A stretch of DNA of 64,000 nt from Uloborus plumipes (lineage: Eukaryota; Arthropoda; Arachnida; Araneae; Uloboridae), in the NCBI GenBank assembly GCA_038373865.1, contig JAXGGA010002068.1:1-64000 (forward strand), written 5' to 3'. Shown here one piece after another: positions 1 to 12,207 of the stretch (positions are counted from its first letter, which is position 1; each line of letters begins with the position of its first letter). Both the position numbers and the translations under genes were made by a program. Below the pieces are notes generated by a model, which saw only the letters and a program-made list of their open reading frames with translations, searched no databases and was not told where the DNA came from.

Positions 1-150
1 AGATGGCAGTGCTTCGTGAACCAAGGGAGAAATTTTACTCTGTGCTAATAACCAGAAAGCAGTAGGCATTTAGTATTTATCAGGCGTTGGTATTACTGAA
101 GTATGCATTCGTTACGGCCACAGTTAACTCAAACCACGTAAAGTACTTAC

Positions 151-420
151 CTGAAAGTACTCTTTACCATCTTTTATCCAACCGGTAACAATGTCACTTC
201 CACGCATCCCTCCATTCGAGGAAAGCCCTAATCCAACATATCCGTGCGCCTCAACTTCAACTTTGAATTTTATCCACATGCCCTTAGAAGAACTAAAGGT
301 AGTCCACGATACATGGAACCTCCCATGTCCGTCCAAGATGGTGCTGTGATGCCAATCATTGTGGTGGGCGATGGACAGTACAAAAAGTAGAGCACTACAA
401 AATAGGTGCAGCGCTTTCAT
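151..420 (-). CDS. DOMON-domain protein, DBH-like monooxygenase 1 type, first coding exon (partial)
   Basis: The exon encodes about 90 residues. It begins with a hydrophobic signal peptide (MKALHLFCSALLFVLSIA) and runs into the start of a DOMON domain, with the pattern W..FKVEVEAHGYVGLGLSS followed by M.GSDIVTGW and a KEYFQ end. This is the N-terminal layout of the DBH-like monooxygenase (MOXD1) family, copper enzymes of the secretory pathway related to dopamine beta-hydroxylase. The copper monooxygenase domains should lie in later exons to the left of position 1. The exon ends in CAG followed by a strong donor (GTAAGT, 150-145). An upstream in-frame ATG at 474 would put 18 polar residues before the signal peptide, so I chose the ATG at 420. 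Other DOMON-containing secreted proteins are possible, because the catalytic part is not visible. Confidence 0.72.
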
Positions 421-474
421 GTTTTTGGGCGATGAAAGACTAACAGCTATGGCTGGGCGATTTGTTGATGACAA

Positions 475-1378
475 AAAAAAGGGAAATGCTTTGTAATCAG
501 CATTCAGTAATTATTCGATGCAGTTCCGGGAGATGCTTCCAATGATTGTTGGGGAAATCGAGTGACGTAATTACAATTATGGTCGACAATTTCCTTTAAA
601 CTGAGCGCAATACGTCATGAGTTTTAAGAGTTATACACTTAGAATTCGCGTTAAATTTTGCATAATTTCAAAGAAAAAAAATCATTCTTACGTGCAATTA
701 ACATGAATTTTGTGGGATAATGTATCATAATGTGAAATATGCTGAATTGGAGAGGAATTTCGAATTCCTGAAGACATTTTGCTCTTTAGGCTTTAATTTC
801 TTATTCAAATGGAGTTGTTCTTGTTTTTTAATGACTTGACTAACTTATTTCACGGTTTTTTGACATTTTAGTTCAGTTTTTCAAATCGCGTTTACTTCGA
901 GGATCATTTTTTTCAATGCAATAAACTTTTAATGAAATGGAATTTACTCCTAATTTATTAAATAGTGGTTTCATTCATAGTGCCAAAATCTATTGCTTAC
1001 GGAATATATGTGATTTTTATTAGTTGACCGTTTTTTCTTGGCGAAAATTCTATCATACATTTCAGCTCTCGGTTTCAGTTTGTCTTTTTAGTTTGTTAAT
1101 CTAAAATTTTTACTCTTTAAGCTATCCATTTCGTTGACTGTCAAGGACGACTTTACTTCCAAAAGTTCACGCTTTTTGGATAGGAAGTTGCTTCCAGAAC
1201 TAAAAGAGCCTACTTTCCCGTATAGCAATATCGACTTTCTTGGATCTGGTCAACGTTCTGTTTAACATTCAAAGTTGATTTCTAAATGCAAAATAAACCT
1301 TTCTCATCTAACGATGCGAATGATTGATATGATGATTAATGATTTCTTTTAATTTTAAAATCAAGAACTTTTATCAAG
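475..1378. other. 5' flank of the DOMON gene; no recognised feature
   Basis: This AT-rich stretch lies upstream of the DOMON first exon and should hold its promoter and 5' UTR. I see no open frame, no clear TATA/initiator pair that I would defend, and no repeat ends. It ends where the first ACCGACTTCA repeat copy begins. Confidence 0.4.
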
Positions 1379-2630
1379 AATAAAATAATTTTGGAAAAAA
1401 ATAGAACCGACTTCAGTTGGAAATTGCTCTAAAAAGTAAAAAATAATTTTTTTCTTTGAACACCATCGAAACTACTTTAAAACATAAGTTTTGAAGTCGG
1501 CGCAAAAACAATATATAGAATCATACGCAACTACAATTCAACTTTCAACAATATAAAGTTTAAAGGATCCAGGTTCTTTAAGAGCAATAGCATACATTTC
1601 AATCATTACCACACATTCGTGTTATGGTACAAATATTCTGCTTTTAATTTTCAATGGTTTTTCTGAAAAATGTTGGCAAAATATGGTTAAATATCATTTT
1701 ACCTATCGTTTTTGCGCCGACTTCAAAACTTATGTTTAAAAGTAGTTTCGATGGTGTTCAAGAAAAAAATTATTTTTTACTTTTTAGAGCAATTTCCAAC
1801 TGAAGTCGGTTTTATTTTTTTCCAAAATTATTGCATTTTATTCTTTTTAGTGTAAGTGTACTTATGAAATAAGGTAATGTTTCCATTACGAAACTTCACC
1901 TAATTTTCTTAAGTAAATGATCCATAAAATAAACTGAAAAAAAAGGAAGAAACTATCAACGCGTCTAAAATTTTAAACAATTGACACTAAAAAATAATCT
2001 TTGTTATTCTCTGGTATTTATTTGTGTACTAGCTTAATCAAAGCCATTTAAATATCAACGGCTTTTCAACTAATTTATATTTCAAAGCAATTCTAGTTTC
2101 TCGTTGTTCAGAAGATTTTAACACATACTGCATACGTTGCCCGCTAATTAGTTTCATGTTTGATTTAGTTAAACCTTCATTTAAAATTCTCATTATCATT
2201 ATTATTACAGTTTCATATCAACCACGTTTTGTAACAATGGATTTCATATTTAATCATTTAGGACAAATCGCTTTAAATTCGACTACTTATTAATATTTCA
2301 TACTTACTCCAGAGAAGCCTTGGTTCAAAATTTTCATCATGATTACTATTAATATTGCTGTTGCAAGGCAACAAATTTTTGCAACAATGGATTGAAAATT
2401 TAATCATTTAATGGGGAAATGACATGAAATTTTCTGTTTTCTATAATAACTTTTTTTCTAGTGAACAAATATCGTCATATGAGTACATGGTACCCAAGTT
2501 ACACCATCTCCTATCGATTAAAAAAAAATCGTCCAAATCGGTTCAGTAGATCAGATGTTATGTGCGAACAAACAAAAAAAAAGTATACGCTTTGAATTAA
2601 CAACCTCCTCCTTTGTTGAAGTCGGTTAAC
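1379..2630 (-). repeat. ACCGACTTCA composite repeat, copy A
   Basis: This is a 1.25-kb interspersed repeat whose second copy lies inverted at 15953-17050 with roughly 90 percent identity by eye. One end is marked by GTTGAAGTCGGTTAAC (2615-2630). The opposite half contains two inverted arms of about 120 bp (near 1395-1510 and 1710-1830), each starting and ending with ACCGACTTC or its complement. No coding capacity is visible. Elements with this ACCGACTTCAACAAAGG end are widespread in arthropod genomes; I cannot assign a superfamily. Confidence 0.6.
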
Positions 2631-4341
2631 AAAAAATCGTTACCATTATGTTTCTTGCGGGTAAAAATAATATTTTTCCCCTGTTGCCAAAAATTACAAA
2701 AATGAAATTAAAAAAAAAAATAATAATAATAAGTAAGTAAAACGTCTTCCTAAATTAATTATTTTAATCAGACACAAAATGGTACGAAACTCTTTCTTTC
2801 TGCTAAAAAGTAAAGCACAACTAAATTTCTCTTAATTTTCGTTTCCTCCCCAAAAAAGATGAAAACATTAGAAGGAGAATAAAAACAAAAAATTTCAACT
2901 GCCAATTAAATGTTTCACAGAAGACGATTTTCCTATACATGTTCTTGAAAGGTTGAAATCAAAGCTTTGAAGCTTTTATTCCACAATGCCAACGAACTGA
3001 AATTACAAAAAAAAAAAATCACAATGCTGTCAGAGGACGTAATTCTTTTACCTAATCAGCAATTATTATTGAAAGAAAAACTAGAGATTAGTCTTAAATA
3101 AAAAGTGTTATTAAATGTACATGGATGACTGATCAACTGCAAATACGAATACCATTTTCAGAACTTAAACATTCGTACTTGACCCATCCGAAACTTCAAA
3201 ATATCGTGCTAGTATGGTGACACACGTAAAATTTTGCTTTTAGCAGTAATTGCTCGAAAAGCTTTATACAATAATATTCGCGTGACAGACCATAGAACTG
3301 CGCACATATAGAAAGAAAGAAGACTTTCTTAAAACTAAGTAATGTAATTATGGTTGATGACTACGACCTTGTATGCATTCTTCGTATTAGTGACATTGGT
3401 TTGACTCGCAAAAAAAAAAAAAAAGATGTTGACATAAAAAGCATGTCTGAATGTTTTAAAAATACTACTAAACGACTTTTGTGTTAAGTTAATAAGCTTT
3501 TGATCCAAACTTCGGAAAATTTAATACATTCGTTATTTAGGGCAGGGGCCTTCAACTTTTTCGTTTCATGGCTCTTTTTTTGTGTATCAATAACTATAAG
3601 CTATAATCTGTACTGTCTGATCTTTTTAGGTTAAACCTTCCGCGCATTTACGCATGCGTCAGGTCTTCTCTGATCTTACTAAAATTCTGGTGTTAGGTAA
3701 GATAACAGTAAGGGGAAGAATAATAAAAAGCATTTTGAGTCGTATCAAACAACATGGAACGATGCTAATTTTAGTCGAACATGTCAAAAGGATATAGCAA
3801 ATGCAAGTTTTAAATTGAAAACTTCGGAAAGTTATCACCCACAACCCATCTACCCTTTTTAAGTGGAACTGTTCGCGAGTGCTAGGCGCGGTTTTAATGG
3901 ACGGACAGTATGCTTAATGTAAATTTTACAGAAAACAACGAAAGTCAAACCCACTTCAGAGTAAAAACATTATTCTTGAAGCCCGGGGGAAGAGAAATTG
4001 ACTTCATTTCTTTTGACCCCTCCCAAATCACGAACTCGGATCCAAAGCAACAAAATCCCTCTGTGTAATTACTGCTTCCAAACGATGCTTGACGATCAGT
4101 AAAACGTATTTTAGTTGTGTGAGATTGGTGAGTTTTTTTCCTATTAAAATGAAAATTGCTTCGAGTTTAGACTTACTTCCTTTTCGGATATCCTGACAAA
4201 CAAATATAACCAAGAAAAATATGACGCTTTGTTATCTTATGTGACAATGAATTGACGTTTCATCTCATAGATGAAAAGAGTGCTTGCAAATTTTAAAAAC
4301 TCTTCAAAACCTACTTTACTCAAAGCTATCATACTATTATT
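2631..4341. other. AT-rich stretch without genes; one possible hAT end
   Basis: No convincing exon is present; the short open frames (such as 3659-3844 and 4028-4213 minus) are low in coding character. At about 3542 the sequence CAGGGGCCTTCAACTTTTT resembles the terminus of hAT/Charlie-type elements, but no matching opposite end was found. Confidence 0.35.
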
Positions 4342-4345
4342 TTAA

Positions 4346-4852
4346 CCCATTTATGCCCAAGTTTTTTTAACATTTTTTTTTTAATTTTATATGCTTAAAA
4401 CTCTTACTTGGAATGGTTTACATACATTTTAGGCGTAAAATAGATTGCTATTGCCATATTTATTAAGTTATTCAACGTCATGTTTGTGCGGCACTGAGCA
4501 GATATGTGAGCAAAATACGACCTCACTCGACTCTTCTTTTTCAAAGTAACATTACAGAAGGCATCTGTCATCAATTTTAAGCAAATCATTTCAAAATAGT
4601 TTAAATTTATGAAAAATAAGTTCGCAAAAAAACTTACTTTCTGTGGCTACCCATTCTGGATCGTTGCTTGACAGATTTGTCTGAAAATAGCTGTCAATGA
4701 ATAAACTCTGATGTCCAACTAGTGGCTCTAACTGGTTTCCTCAAGAAGAAGGACTATTTAACTGTGTAATTTATACTATTTATACCCATTACAAGTTTTT
4801 GTATGCAGTAACTAACAAGCGTCCCGTTTTTAAGCTACTGGGCATAAATGGG
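4346..4852. mobile_element. piggyBac-like MITE
   Basis: The 507-bp element is flanked on both sides by TTAA (4342-4345 and 4853-4856) and has matching inverted ends: CCCATTTATGCCCAAG at the left and CTGGGCATAAATGGG at the right. A TTAA target duplication with ends beginning CCC is the hallmark of the piggyBac superfamily. There is no transposase frame, so it is non-autonomous. Confidence 0.7.
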
Positions 4853-5127
4853 TTAAGACGTTTTGCAAACCTTGCATGAAAAGTTTGCGAGACATAACTG
4901 GGTAACATTGCGGTGTAAACAGTTATAAAATATCTAAGATGGCCTTTACAAGTTTTAAATTTCTTTGAAGGATAGTAAAAATAAAATATTGCAAACTGAA
5001 CAGTCGAAATATATGCCTCATAAAGTGTGTTCTTTTATTTCCTCCCTTTCTTTCCTCCATTTTTAGCCTACTTTCCCGTTAAAAATAAAAGAAAGACGAA
5101 AAAAGAATTAAAAGTGGCTTAATGCAT

Positions 5128-5208
5128 CTAAAAAATATCGCCAAGTCCAAAAAATATCGCCAAGATAAAAAATATCGCCAAGTCCAAAAAATGTCGCCAA
5201 GTCCAAAA
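5128..5208. repeat. Short tandem repeat, AAAAAATATCGCCAAGTCC type
   Basis: Four near-identical units of about 17-20 bp with the core ATCGCCAAG occur back to back. They lie just before the microsatellite and the 147-bp tandem array and appear to belong to the same repetitive locus. Confidence 0.75.
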
Positions 5209-5278
5209 ATTAAAAAGGTAAAATGAATATCGAAAAATTAAAAATTTGAAAGTAGGGTATTGAGATGGGGAATTTGTG

Positions 5279-5318
5279 TGTCGGTCGGTCGGTCGGTCGG
5301 TCTGTCGGTCTGTCTGTC
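5279..5318. repeat. (GGTC)n / (GTCT)n microsatellite
   Basis: A run of GGTC units grades into GTCT units. On the minus strand it reads as a TDRQTDRPTDR peptide, which is simply the translation of the microsatellite and not a gene. Confidence 0.9.
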
Positions 5319-5324
5319 CCCCCC

Positions 5325-6335
5325 TAATAACTTTTGAATGAACATTCCGATTTGGACAAACTTTTTTTTGTTGGAAAGATCTCGGCGATCTCATTCCCAT
5401 ACTTGATTTTTTGATTTGAACAATTTTTGGTACAACTTTGAGCCGTTCAAAAAACCGGTCCCGCGATACTAACTTTTTAATGAACAGTCCGATTTGAACA
5501 AACTTTTTTTTGTTGGAAAGAACTTTTCAAGGGTACTTCATTCCCGTATTTACATTTCCGATTTGAACAATTTTTCGTTCAACATTGAACCGCTCAATCA
5601 AGCTGTCACCACTAATAACTTTTGAATGAACAGTCCGATTTAAACAAACTTTTTTTTGTTTGAAGCATCTCGGCAAGGATACTTTATTACCATATTTAAA
5701 TTTTCAATTTGAACACTTTTGGTTCAACATTGAACCGTTTAAGTAACCTTTCTCCACCTAATAACTTTTAAATGAACCGTCCGAATGGAATAATTTTTTT
5801 TTTTGTTCGAAAGATCTCAGCGAATGCAGCTCATTCCCATATTTGATTTTTCGATTTGAACAATTTTTGGCTCAACTTTGAACCGTTCAAACAACCGGTC
5901 CCGCGATGCTAACTTTTGAGTGAGCAATCCGATTTGAACAAACTTTTTTTTGTTCGAAAGATCTTTTCAAGGATACTTCATTCCCGTTTCTACATTTTCG
6001 ATTTGAACAATTTTTCGTTCAACATTGAACCGCTCAATCAAGCTGTCACCCCTAATATCTTTTGAGTGAACATCCGATTTAAATAAACTTTTTTTTGTTT
6101 GAAGGATCTCAGCAAGGATACTTCATTACCGTATTTAAATTTTCAATTTGAACACTTTTTCGTTCAACATTGAACCGTTCAAGCAACCTTTCCCCACCTA
6201 ATAACTTTTGAGTGAACCTTCCGAATGGAATAAACTTTTCTTTGTTTGAAAGATCTCGGATAGGCTTTCCCATACATTCCCATATTTCGCTTTTTGATTT
6301 GAACCATTTTTCGTTCAATATTGAACCGTTCAGAA
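5325..6335. repeat. 147-bp tandem array with a three-unit higher-order period
   Basis: About seven units of roughly 145-150 bp follow each other. Each has the order: TAACTTTTGAATGAAC, CCGATTTGAACAAAC, a T-run with TTGTT, AAGATCTC, a TTCATTCCC block, and a TTCAACATTGAACCGTTCAA end. Diagnostic variants recur every third unit: ACCGGTCCCGCGAT at about 5454 and 5894, and CAATCAAGCTGTCACC at about 5593 and 6033, giving a higher-order period of about 440 bp. No coding function is implied. Confidence 0.85.
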
Positions 6336-6339
6336 AAAA

Positions 6340-6837
6340 AAATTAACAATAGTGTCTACGGGGAATTTAAGTTGAATGTTGATCCTGAACTTAAAGTCGG
6401 ATTTCCTTCTAACTAACTTTGTAAGAAAATGGTTTTAATAAATAATGTTTGTAACGTACTTTTCTGAGTAATCTTCTGTGAGGACTCTGATTCCGACTCC
6501 GACTCCGCAAACATGGCGGAAATGCAGGCTCAGAAAAAAAATTACTGACTGTGCAGACGATTTTTTGTTTATTTATTCATTTGTTTTATTTTATTTATTA
6601 TTATTATTATTTTTTTATTTATTTTTTTTTTTTTTTGGCAGACGATGTTTTTTTTGTAACAAAAATTTTTCATTCACGAGAACATTTTATTCTTTATTTA
6701 TATTTAACAACTGGCAACAGATTAAAAGTGAAATTCGAGACATTTTATTAACGGACGAGTTTCTTTTTTTTTTTTTTTTCTTTCTTTGATAAAACGTGTT
6801 TTGATGCTCTTTGCACTTTTATTTATTTATTTATTTA

Positions 6838-6871
<34 letters not shown>

Positions 6872-7602
6872 TGAAAACGATGGAGGATTTTTTCTACGGA
6901 GGAACTGTAACAGTTACACTCTTAAAAAGGTGCGACAAAACTTTATTTATTCGTTAATTACTTTTTACGTGTCTATTTCATCTGATGAAAGGGGTATATT
7001 TTGCTTTTCGAAATCAGCTCTAAGTGCTAAAAAGGTATGTTTGACATAATTTTAAGTCTCAGATAATCGAGAGAATAATGATCAGATGCGAGAATGCCGA
7101 TGTCGATGTACGGGAAAGTAAGCTCGTTTAGTTCTTGACAGAACTTCTTGTTAAGATTTCATTCCTGTTCCTAAGCCCCTAAAAAATTATTACTGAGCTT
7201 AAATATGCAATAAAATATTCGTGAGTAAGTGCACTCTTAAAAGTGCATGAATCATTCCAGCATATCTGCATAATTTCATTTCAATTCTTCACTTATTGAT
7301 AAATTTGCATGCACTTAAAATTTATTTCCAGCCATGTATACCTATACAAATATAGTAATGGGCGGGTTAAATTTAAATGGAAGTTCACAGGAACCCAGCT
7401 CTCTCTCTCTCTCTCATGCGTTTCTTTTTAATTTTAAATGAATTTTTACATATTAAAGGGAAATCAGACATTCTACGCATTAAAATAAGTTCTTAATTAA
7501 TTTTTTTAATTTAAATTACTGATTTTTTTTTGAATTATTAATCTTTTTTTTTAATTTAAATTTTTCTTCATTATTATTATTATTTGTTTTTTTTTTTTTT
7601 TG

Positions 7603-7637
<35 letters not shown>

Positions 7638-7706
7638 TGCTTGGAATGTCTGGGGGGTAGGGAAAAAAAGAGATTATATTCTACGCATAATTTAGTACTT
7701 TGAAAA

Positions 7707-7754
<48 letters not shown>

Positions 7755-8765
7755 TAGTTATAATTTAAAAAAATAATAATGTTTAAAAAAATAAAAAATG
7801 AGTAAAAATAAAAATAAAAAGCACGATGGTTGTGAAAAATGGGGGGGGGGAGGGGTGCGTATTGAGTTTGGAGGAGAAGGGCACCCCTGTACCTTTGAAA
7901 TATGTTAATAAACGTATGAACTCGGAAAATGTATTAGCAAAACTTAACAGATCTCACACACACCCAAAAATTTGAAACAAATGTTTGCAGCATTTATTAA
8001 GGGGAACGGAAAGTAGTGTCGATATTTTTTTTTTTCAAACAAATCAGTTGTTAAAAGTTTTTATTTTAAATCAGTATCCTCGTTATCAAGGCCATCCAGT
8101 AGTCAATTTTAAATCTCGGATAGACTTTTTTTTTTTTTTTTTAAAGCTGGTTTTTGGAGCAAAATGTCTTGAAATGGCAACTTGAATACAAGCCAAATTT
8201 TCAAGGTTTTTTTTTTTTTTTTTTGTAGATCCCAATAAAGGGAAATTAGATGGTGCAATGTCAGGTGAGTATAACAGGTGAAGCAGTCGGATATCCCTTT
8301 CTTCCGATCTAAAACATTTTCTATCACACAAAAGACTTGAAAATTTGGCTTGTATTCAAGATGCTGTTTTAAGATATTTTGATTTATAACACAGTTTTAT
8401 AAACCAAATTTCAGATTCGGCTTTCGAAGCAGAAGTTGTGCTCACATTTGAAGGGTTCAAGTGGATAAAGGTGATGTGTGACAATTTCTGAAACTTACTT
8501 TTTGCCATGGATAAAGGTGATAAGTCCATCAGTATCATGTCCCCTTAGTCACAGAAATGGTTGGTGACTAAGAATATGACCCCGTTTTACTCGTAAGAAA
8601 AATCCATTAAAGAAGAAAATAGCGCAACATTTTTTTGAAAGCTTTTTTTAGAAATTTAAAAAATTGCCACATATCACCTTTATCCACTTGCCCCTTCATT
8701 TGTCTCTTGTTTAGTCTTTTTTTTTTTTCAAACACTTTATTTGTTTTTTTAACTATTTATATACA
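6340..8765. other. Low-complexity T/A-rich tract with microsatellites and a hAT-like end
   Basis: This region holds poly-T tracts (around 6600-6640, 6764-6780, 8125-8142, 8205-8224), (ATT)n at about 6838-6871, (CT)n near 7403, (GT)n at about 7605-7636 and (AT)n at about 7714-7749. At 7600-7889 there is a diverged copy of the element found intact at 60341-60779, ending in GGGCACCCCTG (7879-7889). The apparent phenylalanine- and leucine-rich open frames are translations of T-runs and not genes. Confidence 0.6.
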
Positions 8766-9196
8766 CAGTGTCCACAAATAACTGACGGTTAAAAAAAAAT
8801 ATTACTGTAATACAAATTTTTCTATGATGATAAAATAAAAATGTTAAATGAAAGTAACATCATTGTTAATCAATGTTTAAGTAAGGATTTCCCTTTCTCG
8901 CGCTTTTAACTGTAACTGCAGATGGTAATCTTTTTTGAGAGGCTTCTGCAGCGGCATACATGGCATGCACCTACTGTCTGATTGCGTTTTGTGCGCCTGG
9001 CAGCCACGGACGCTTCCATCTGAAAAGGGGGGCATAGGTTAAGGATGCATACTTCCCGATGCCTTCAGCTTTTGTTCGCTTACTACTTCCTCGTTACTTT
9101 TCCCCCCTATTTCGAGAAAGTCCGAAGAGACTTGGCGCGTGCGCAGATACGGCGGAGGTCGCACGAAAAAATTGAAGACAGTATACGTATACAGAG

Positions 9197-10960
9197 CAGG
9201 GTTGTCAGATTTAAGAACTGTAAATACGGGACAGACTCTTCGGGAAGGGGGGGGGGGAGGGTTGAGAGATGAAGTCTAAACGTTGAATTTTTACAACCTT
9301 AACTTTAATATTAAACGTTTCTCACAAATATAAATGAAGAAAAAAATGCACAATGATCATATTAATAAAAAATTCATTTTTTACTATTGCATAGTTATTT
9401 TTCGTCATGAATATTAGTGGGAAAAGGTTTGACACTATTTATTGTGAAAATTCGTATTTCCCTGTTATTAACCCCTTTTCCTGACGCAGGCCCGTCATTT
9501 CAAATTTTGCCCGAGGGGGGGAGGTAAATTATACTAAATTTCAATGTAAAGTTATGCAAAAAAAGCAAAAGCCACGCCACTTATATGTAAATACATTAAT
9601 TTCCCAAAACCATAGGGGAGAGGGAGGGAGGAAGACATTGACCACCCGTCCTGATCAGGGCCCGATTAACCCAAGTGGTTAAGGGATGCTCAGTCTCATT
9701 TTGGGGCCCTCCGCTTTTTGTTGTGGGGAAAATTTCTAAAAATATTTGGCAAATTTCAAATCTAAATGATTTAAGAGTAAAGAAAAAGCTGTTAAAGTAC
9801 AATATAGCACAGTTGGAACAAATTATATTGAACCAGCTTTCTTAAAAGCTAAATATAAAAGTCGAAACTTGATTTTTTTTTTTTTTTTTTTTTGTAGCTT
9901 TTAAGTCATTTTTGGGCCCACTAAAAGTTTGGAGGGGAAGCTCAAGCTTCCCGAGCCTTTTGGGTAATCAGGCCCTAGTCCTGATGTCCTAAATGAAGGG
10001 ACTGTCTTGGCGTAAAAGATACAATAGTCGCTTCTACTTATGGACTAATGTTTAGTATGTACTTTTCAAAAAGCTAGACGTACCAATGGGGAAATTTGAA
10101 TGCAGAATAATTTTAATGAGTCATTAACAAAAATTTTGATTACAGTTGAGTAAACATATAATTAAATCGAACGACTTGAACTCACTATAAGAAGTTAAGC
10201 AAATAAAAAAAATCATTATTCAATATCTTTTGGGAAAAAACTGATTTTGTCAATATTAAAACATGATAATTATTCTTACATTATGTAGGAAAATTCCTTT
10301 CTTTTTTAAATCATATTTACTACTTTATTTTACTGCTGCAATAATTCTTTCTAAGGTTTGAAGATCTTTAGTTGCCATAAAGCTCACTGTAATTTATATT
10401 TCTGTCACTCATTGTAAAAATTATGTATCTTCATGTTTTTAAAAAACGTATTTGTTTGCTAACTGGAATAACACTTAGTTACATGTTTTAGTATAAAAGC
10501 AAAACGAAGCAAATTTCAAAAGATTGAAATTGATTGATTCAAAAAAATCTTGTGACTAATAGTAGCTGAACACATTTTTTTTTTTTTTTTTTTTTTTTTT
10601 TCACAATTGAAAAATTAAGAAGGGCTTTTTGTATAATAAGTCAGAGTAAAATCATTTGCAAGGAGACACGCCTCTTTTACAACGAACGTTTGTTGAATGG
10701 ATTGTCACAATAACTTCTGCTCTAAATGAATAGAACACTAACATTACTTCAGAAGAGGAAAATATTATAATCAATCAATTTTCTTACCACTCTATTTCAC
10801 ATTTTGTTTTTCTTCATTTTTTTCCCGAAAATAATGTTTCGTTTTGTAAAATGCTGCTTCTAGCCAGAATACGGGACCCGTATCAAGGTTCCCCGGGGTG
10901 CGGGACAATATTTCAAAAAACCGGACTGTCCCTTGAAATCCGGGATGTCTGGCAACCCTG
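9197..10960. mobile_element. hAT-like non-autonomous transposon, copy 1
   Basis: The element begins CAGGGTTGTCAGA and ends TCTGGCAACCCTG. It is flanked by a perfect 8-bp target duplication, ATACAGAG (9189-9196 and 10961-10968), which is diagnostic of hAT-superfamily insertion. It is related along its length to the copy at 14019-15446. It carries an extra 322-bp element at 9656-9977. No transposase frame remains. Confidence 0.88.
9656..9977. mobile_element. hAT-like MITE nested in copy 1
   Basis: This 322-bp insertion is missing from the related copy at 14019-15446. Its ends are CAGGGCCCGATTAACCC and GGGTAATCAGGCCCTA. A perfect 8-bp duplication, GTCCTGAT, lies at 9648-9655 and 9978-9985. It therefore inserted after copy 1 was in place. 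Confidence 0.88.
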
Positions 10961-11399
10961 ATACAGAGGCACTCTTTCACGGACACATTTTATTAATTTT
11001 TTATTCGTACACTTCGCTTTTTCCACCACTATGCCTTACTTTTACACTACCTGTTTCTTTTCACAATTTTAAATTTTCTTTCCATTAATCTCTTTGACAC
11101 ATTTAAATACTTCAAATTTTTTAAAATCACAATTCCGCTTACCATTTAAATGCAATTCGAGAATTAACGGCGTTTAACATCCATCTTGATAATGCAAAGA
11201 ATAAAACGGATTTTAATTCAAGGAATCATCGGCACTATTGTTCATAGAATTAGAAAAGTAAAACTATTAATTGTAGCTAACAGTAAAAAACATCTTGAAT
11301 GTTCACTATGCACAAATAAATTTTGCCGTCAGTTATTTGTGGGCACCTTTTTTTTTTTCATTTTGAAGAACCTTAAGAAAAGGAAAACTGTTTCTTAAT

Positions 11400-12205
11400 T
11401 TGGATTGGATGGAATATTGCTGCAAATAATGATGTAAAAAATTAACTCACACAGTAATTTTAATTTTTTTTATTTATTTTCATTTATTATTTATTTACAT
11501 TTCATATGTGGAAAAAATCTCAGATTCGCCAAAAATTTTCCTAATTTTCCCTGCAGTGAGTCAGAAAGATCGGGAAATGAAAGCGTACACCACTACCGTA
11601 GCGCCATCCTCGTAGGCTGCTGCTGACATCTAGTAGTAATATGAAGTACTAAAAAGAAAAATGTACACCTTCGATTCAATAGACGTTTTAATAAAAAATA
11701 GAATAACTTGGTAAGAAAAAAAAAATGAAACAAATAAAACTTCACAATTAATTAATCTCAAAAAAGCTGCAGCCATTTTTCAAATATTATTAATTAAAAT
11801 GAGAGTTAATTGATTATAAATTTTATTAGAAAGAAATTTTTAAAAAGCTTTTGACAATGTCGGGTGGAAAATTAATTTTAACTCGTATTTTCAGCTTTAT
11901 CTTAGTAAATGAGTAAATATATTTCTCAATGTATTCCAGAAGAATATAAAGTTTTTAACACACAAGCCACTTTTTCATATAATTTTTCAGCAGAATATGT
12001 GTCTTCTTCTAACAAAAATGATAGAGGAGACTTTACTATTAACTATTGTAGCTTCTTTTTCTGCCCGTTCCTAAAATATTGGACTGGGGGTTAGTATCAA
12101 GATTATAATCAAAATCTCCTATGTTAATTAAAACACTACCATGAGTTATCACTGCTTTAGAAGCAAAACAATACATGATCATATAGCCAACATCAGTCAT
12201 TATCA
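11400..12205. other. Intergenic AT-rich sequence, nothing recognised
   Basis: No exon, RNA gene or element end was identified. A slightly GC-richer patch near 11550-11635 has no open frame of note. Confidence 0.4.
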
Positions 12206-12207
12206 TA

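Larger units (their letters stand above)
8768..11346. mobile_element. Outer DNA element carrying nested insertions
   Basis: Its ends are 21-bp inverted repeats, GTG(T/C)CCACAAATAACTGACGG, at 8768-8788 and (complement) 11326-11346, differing at one base. Removing the nested 1764-bp hAT-like element (9197-10960) and one 8-bp duplication leaves an element of about 0.8 kb with no transposase frame. I see no clear target duplication at the outer ends, so the superfamily is open; TA-flanked mariner relatives are one possibility. Confidence 0.5.

Noticed and set aside
5128..5400. 90-codon frame with TDRQTDRPTDR repeats
   Set aside because: It is the translation of a GGTC microsatellite and neighbouring tandem repeats.
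6478..7049. Membrane-protein-like open frames rich in F, L and Y
   Set aside because: They are created by poly-T and (ATT)n tracts, with no family pattern.
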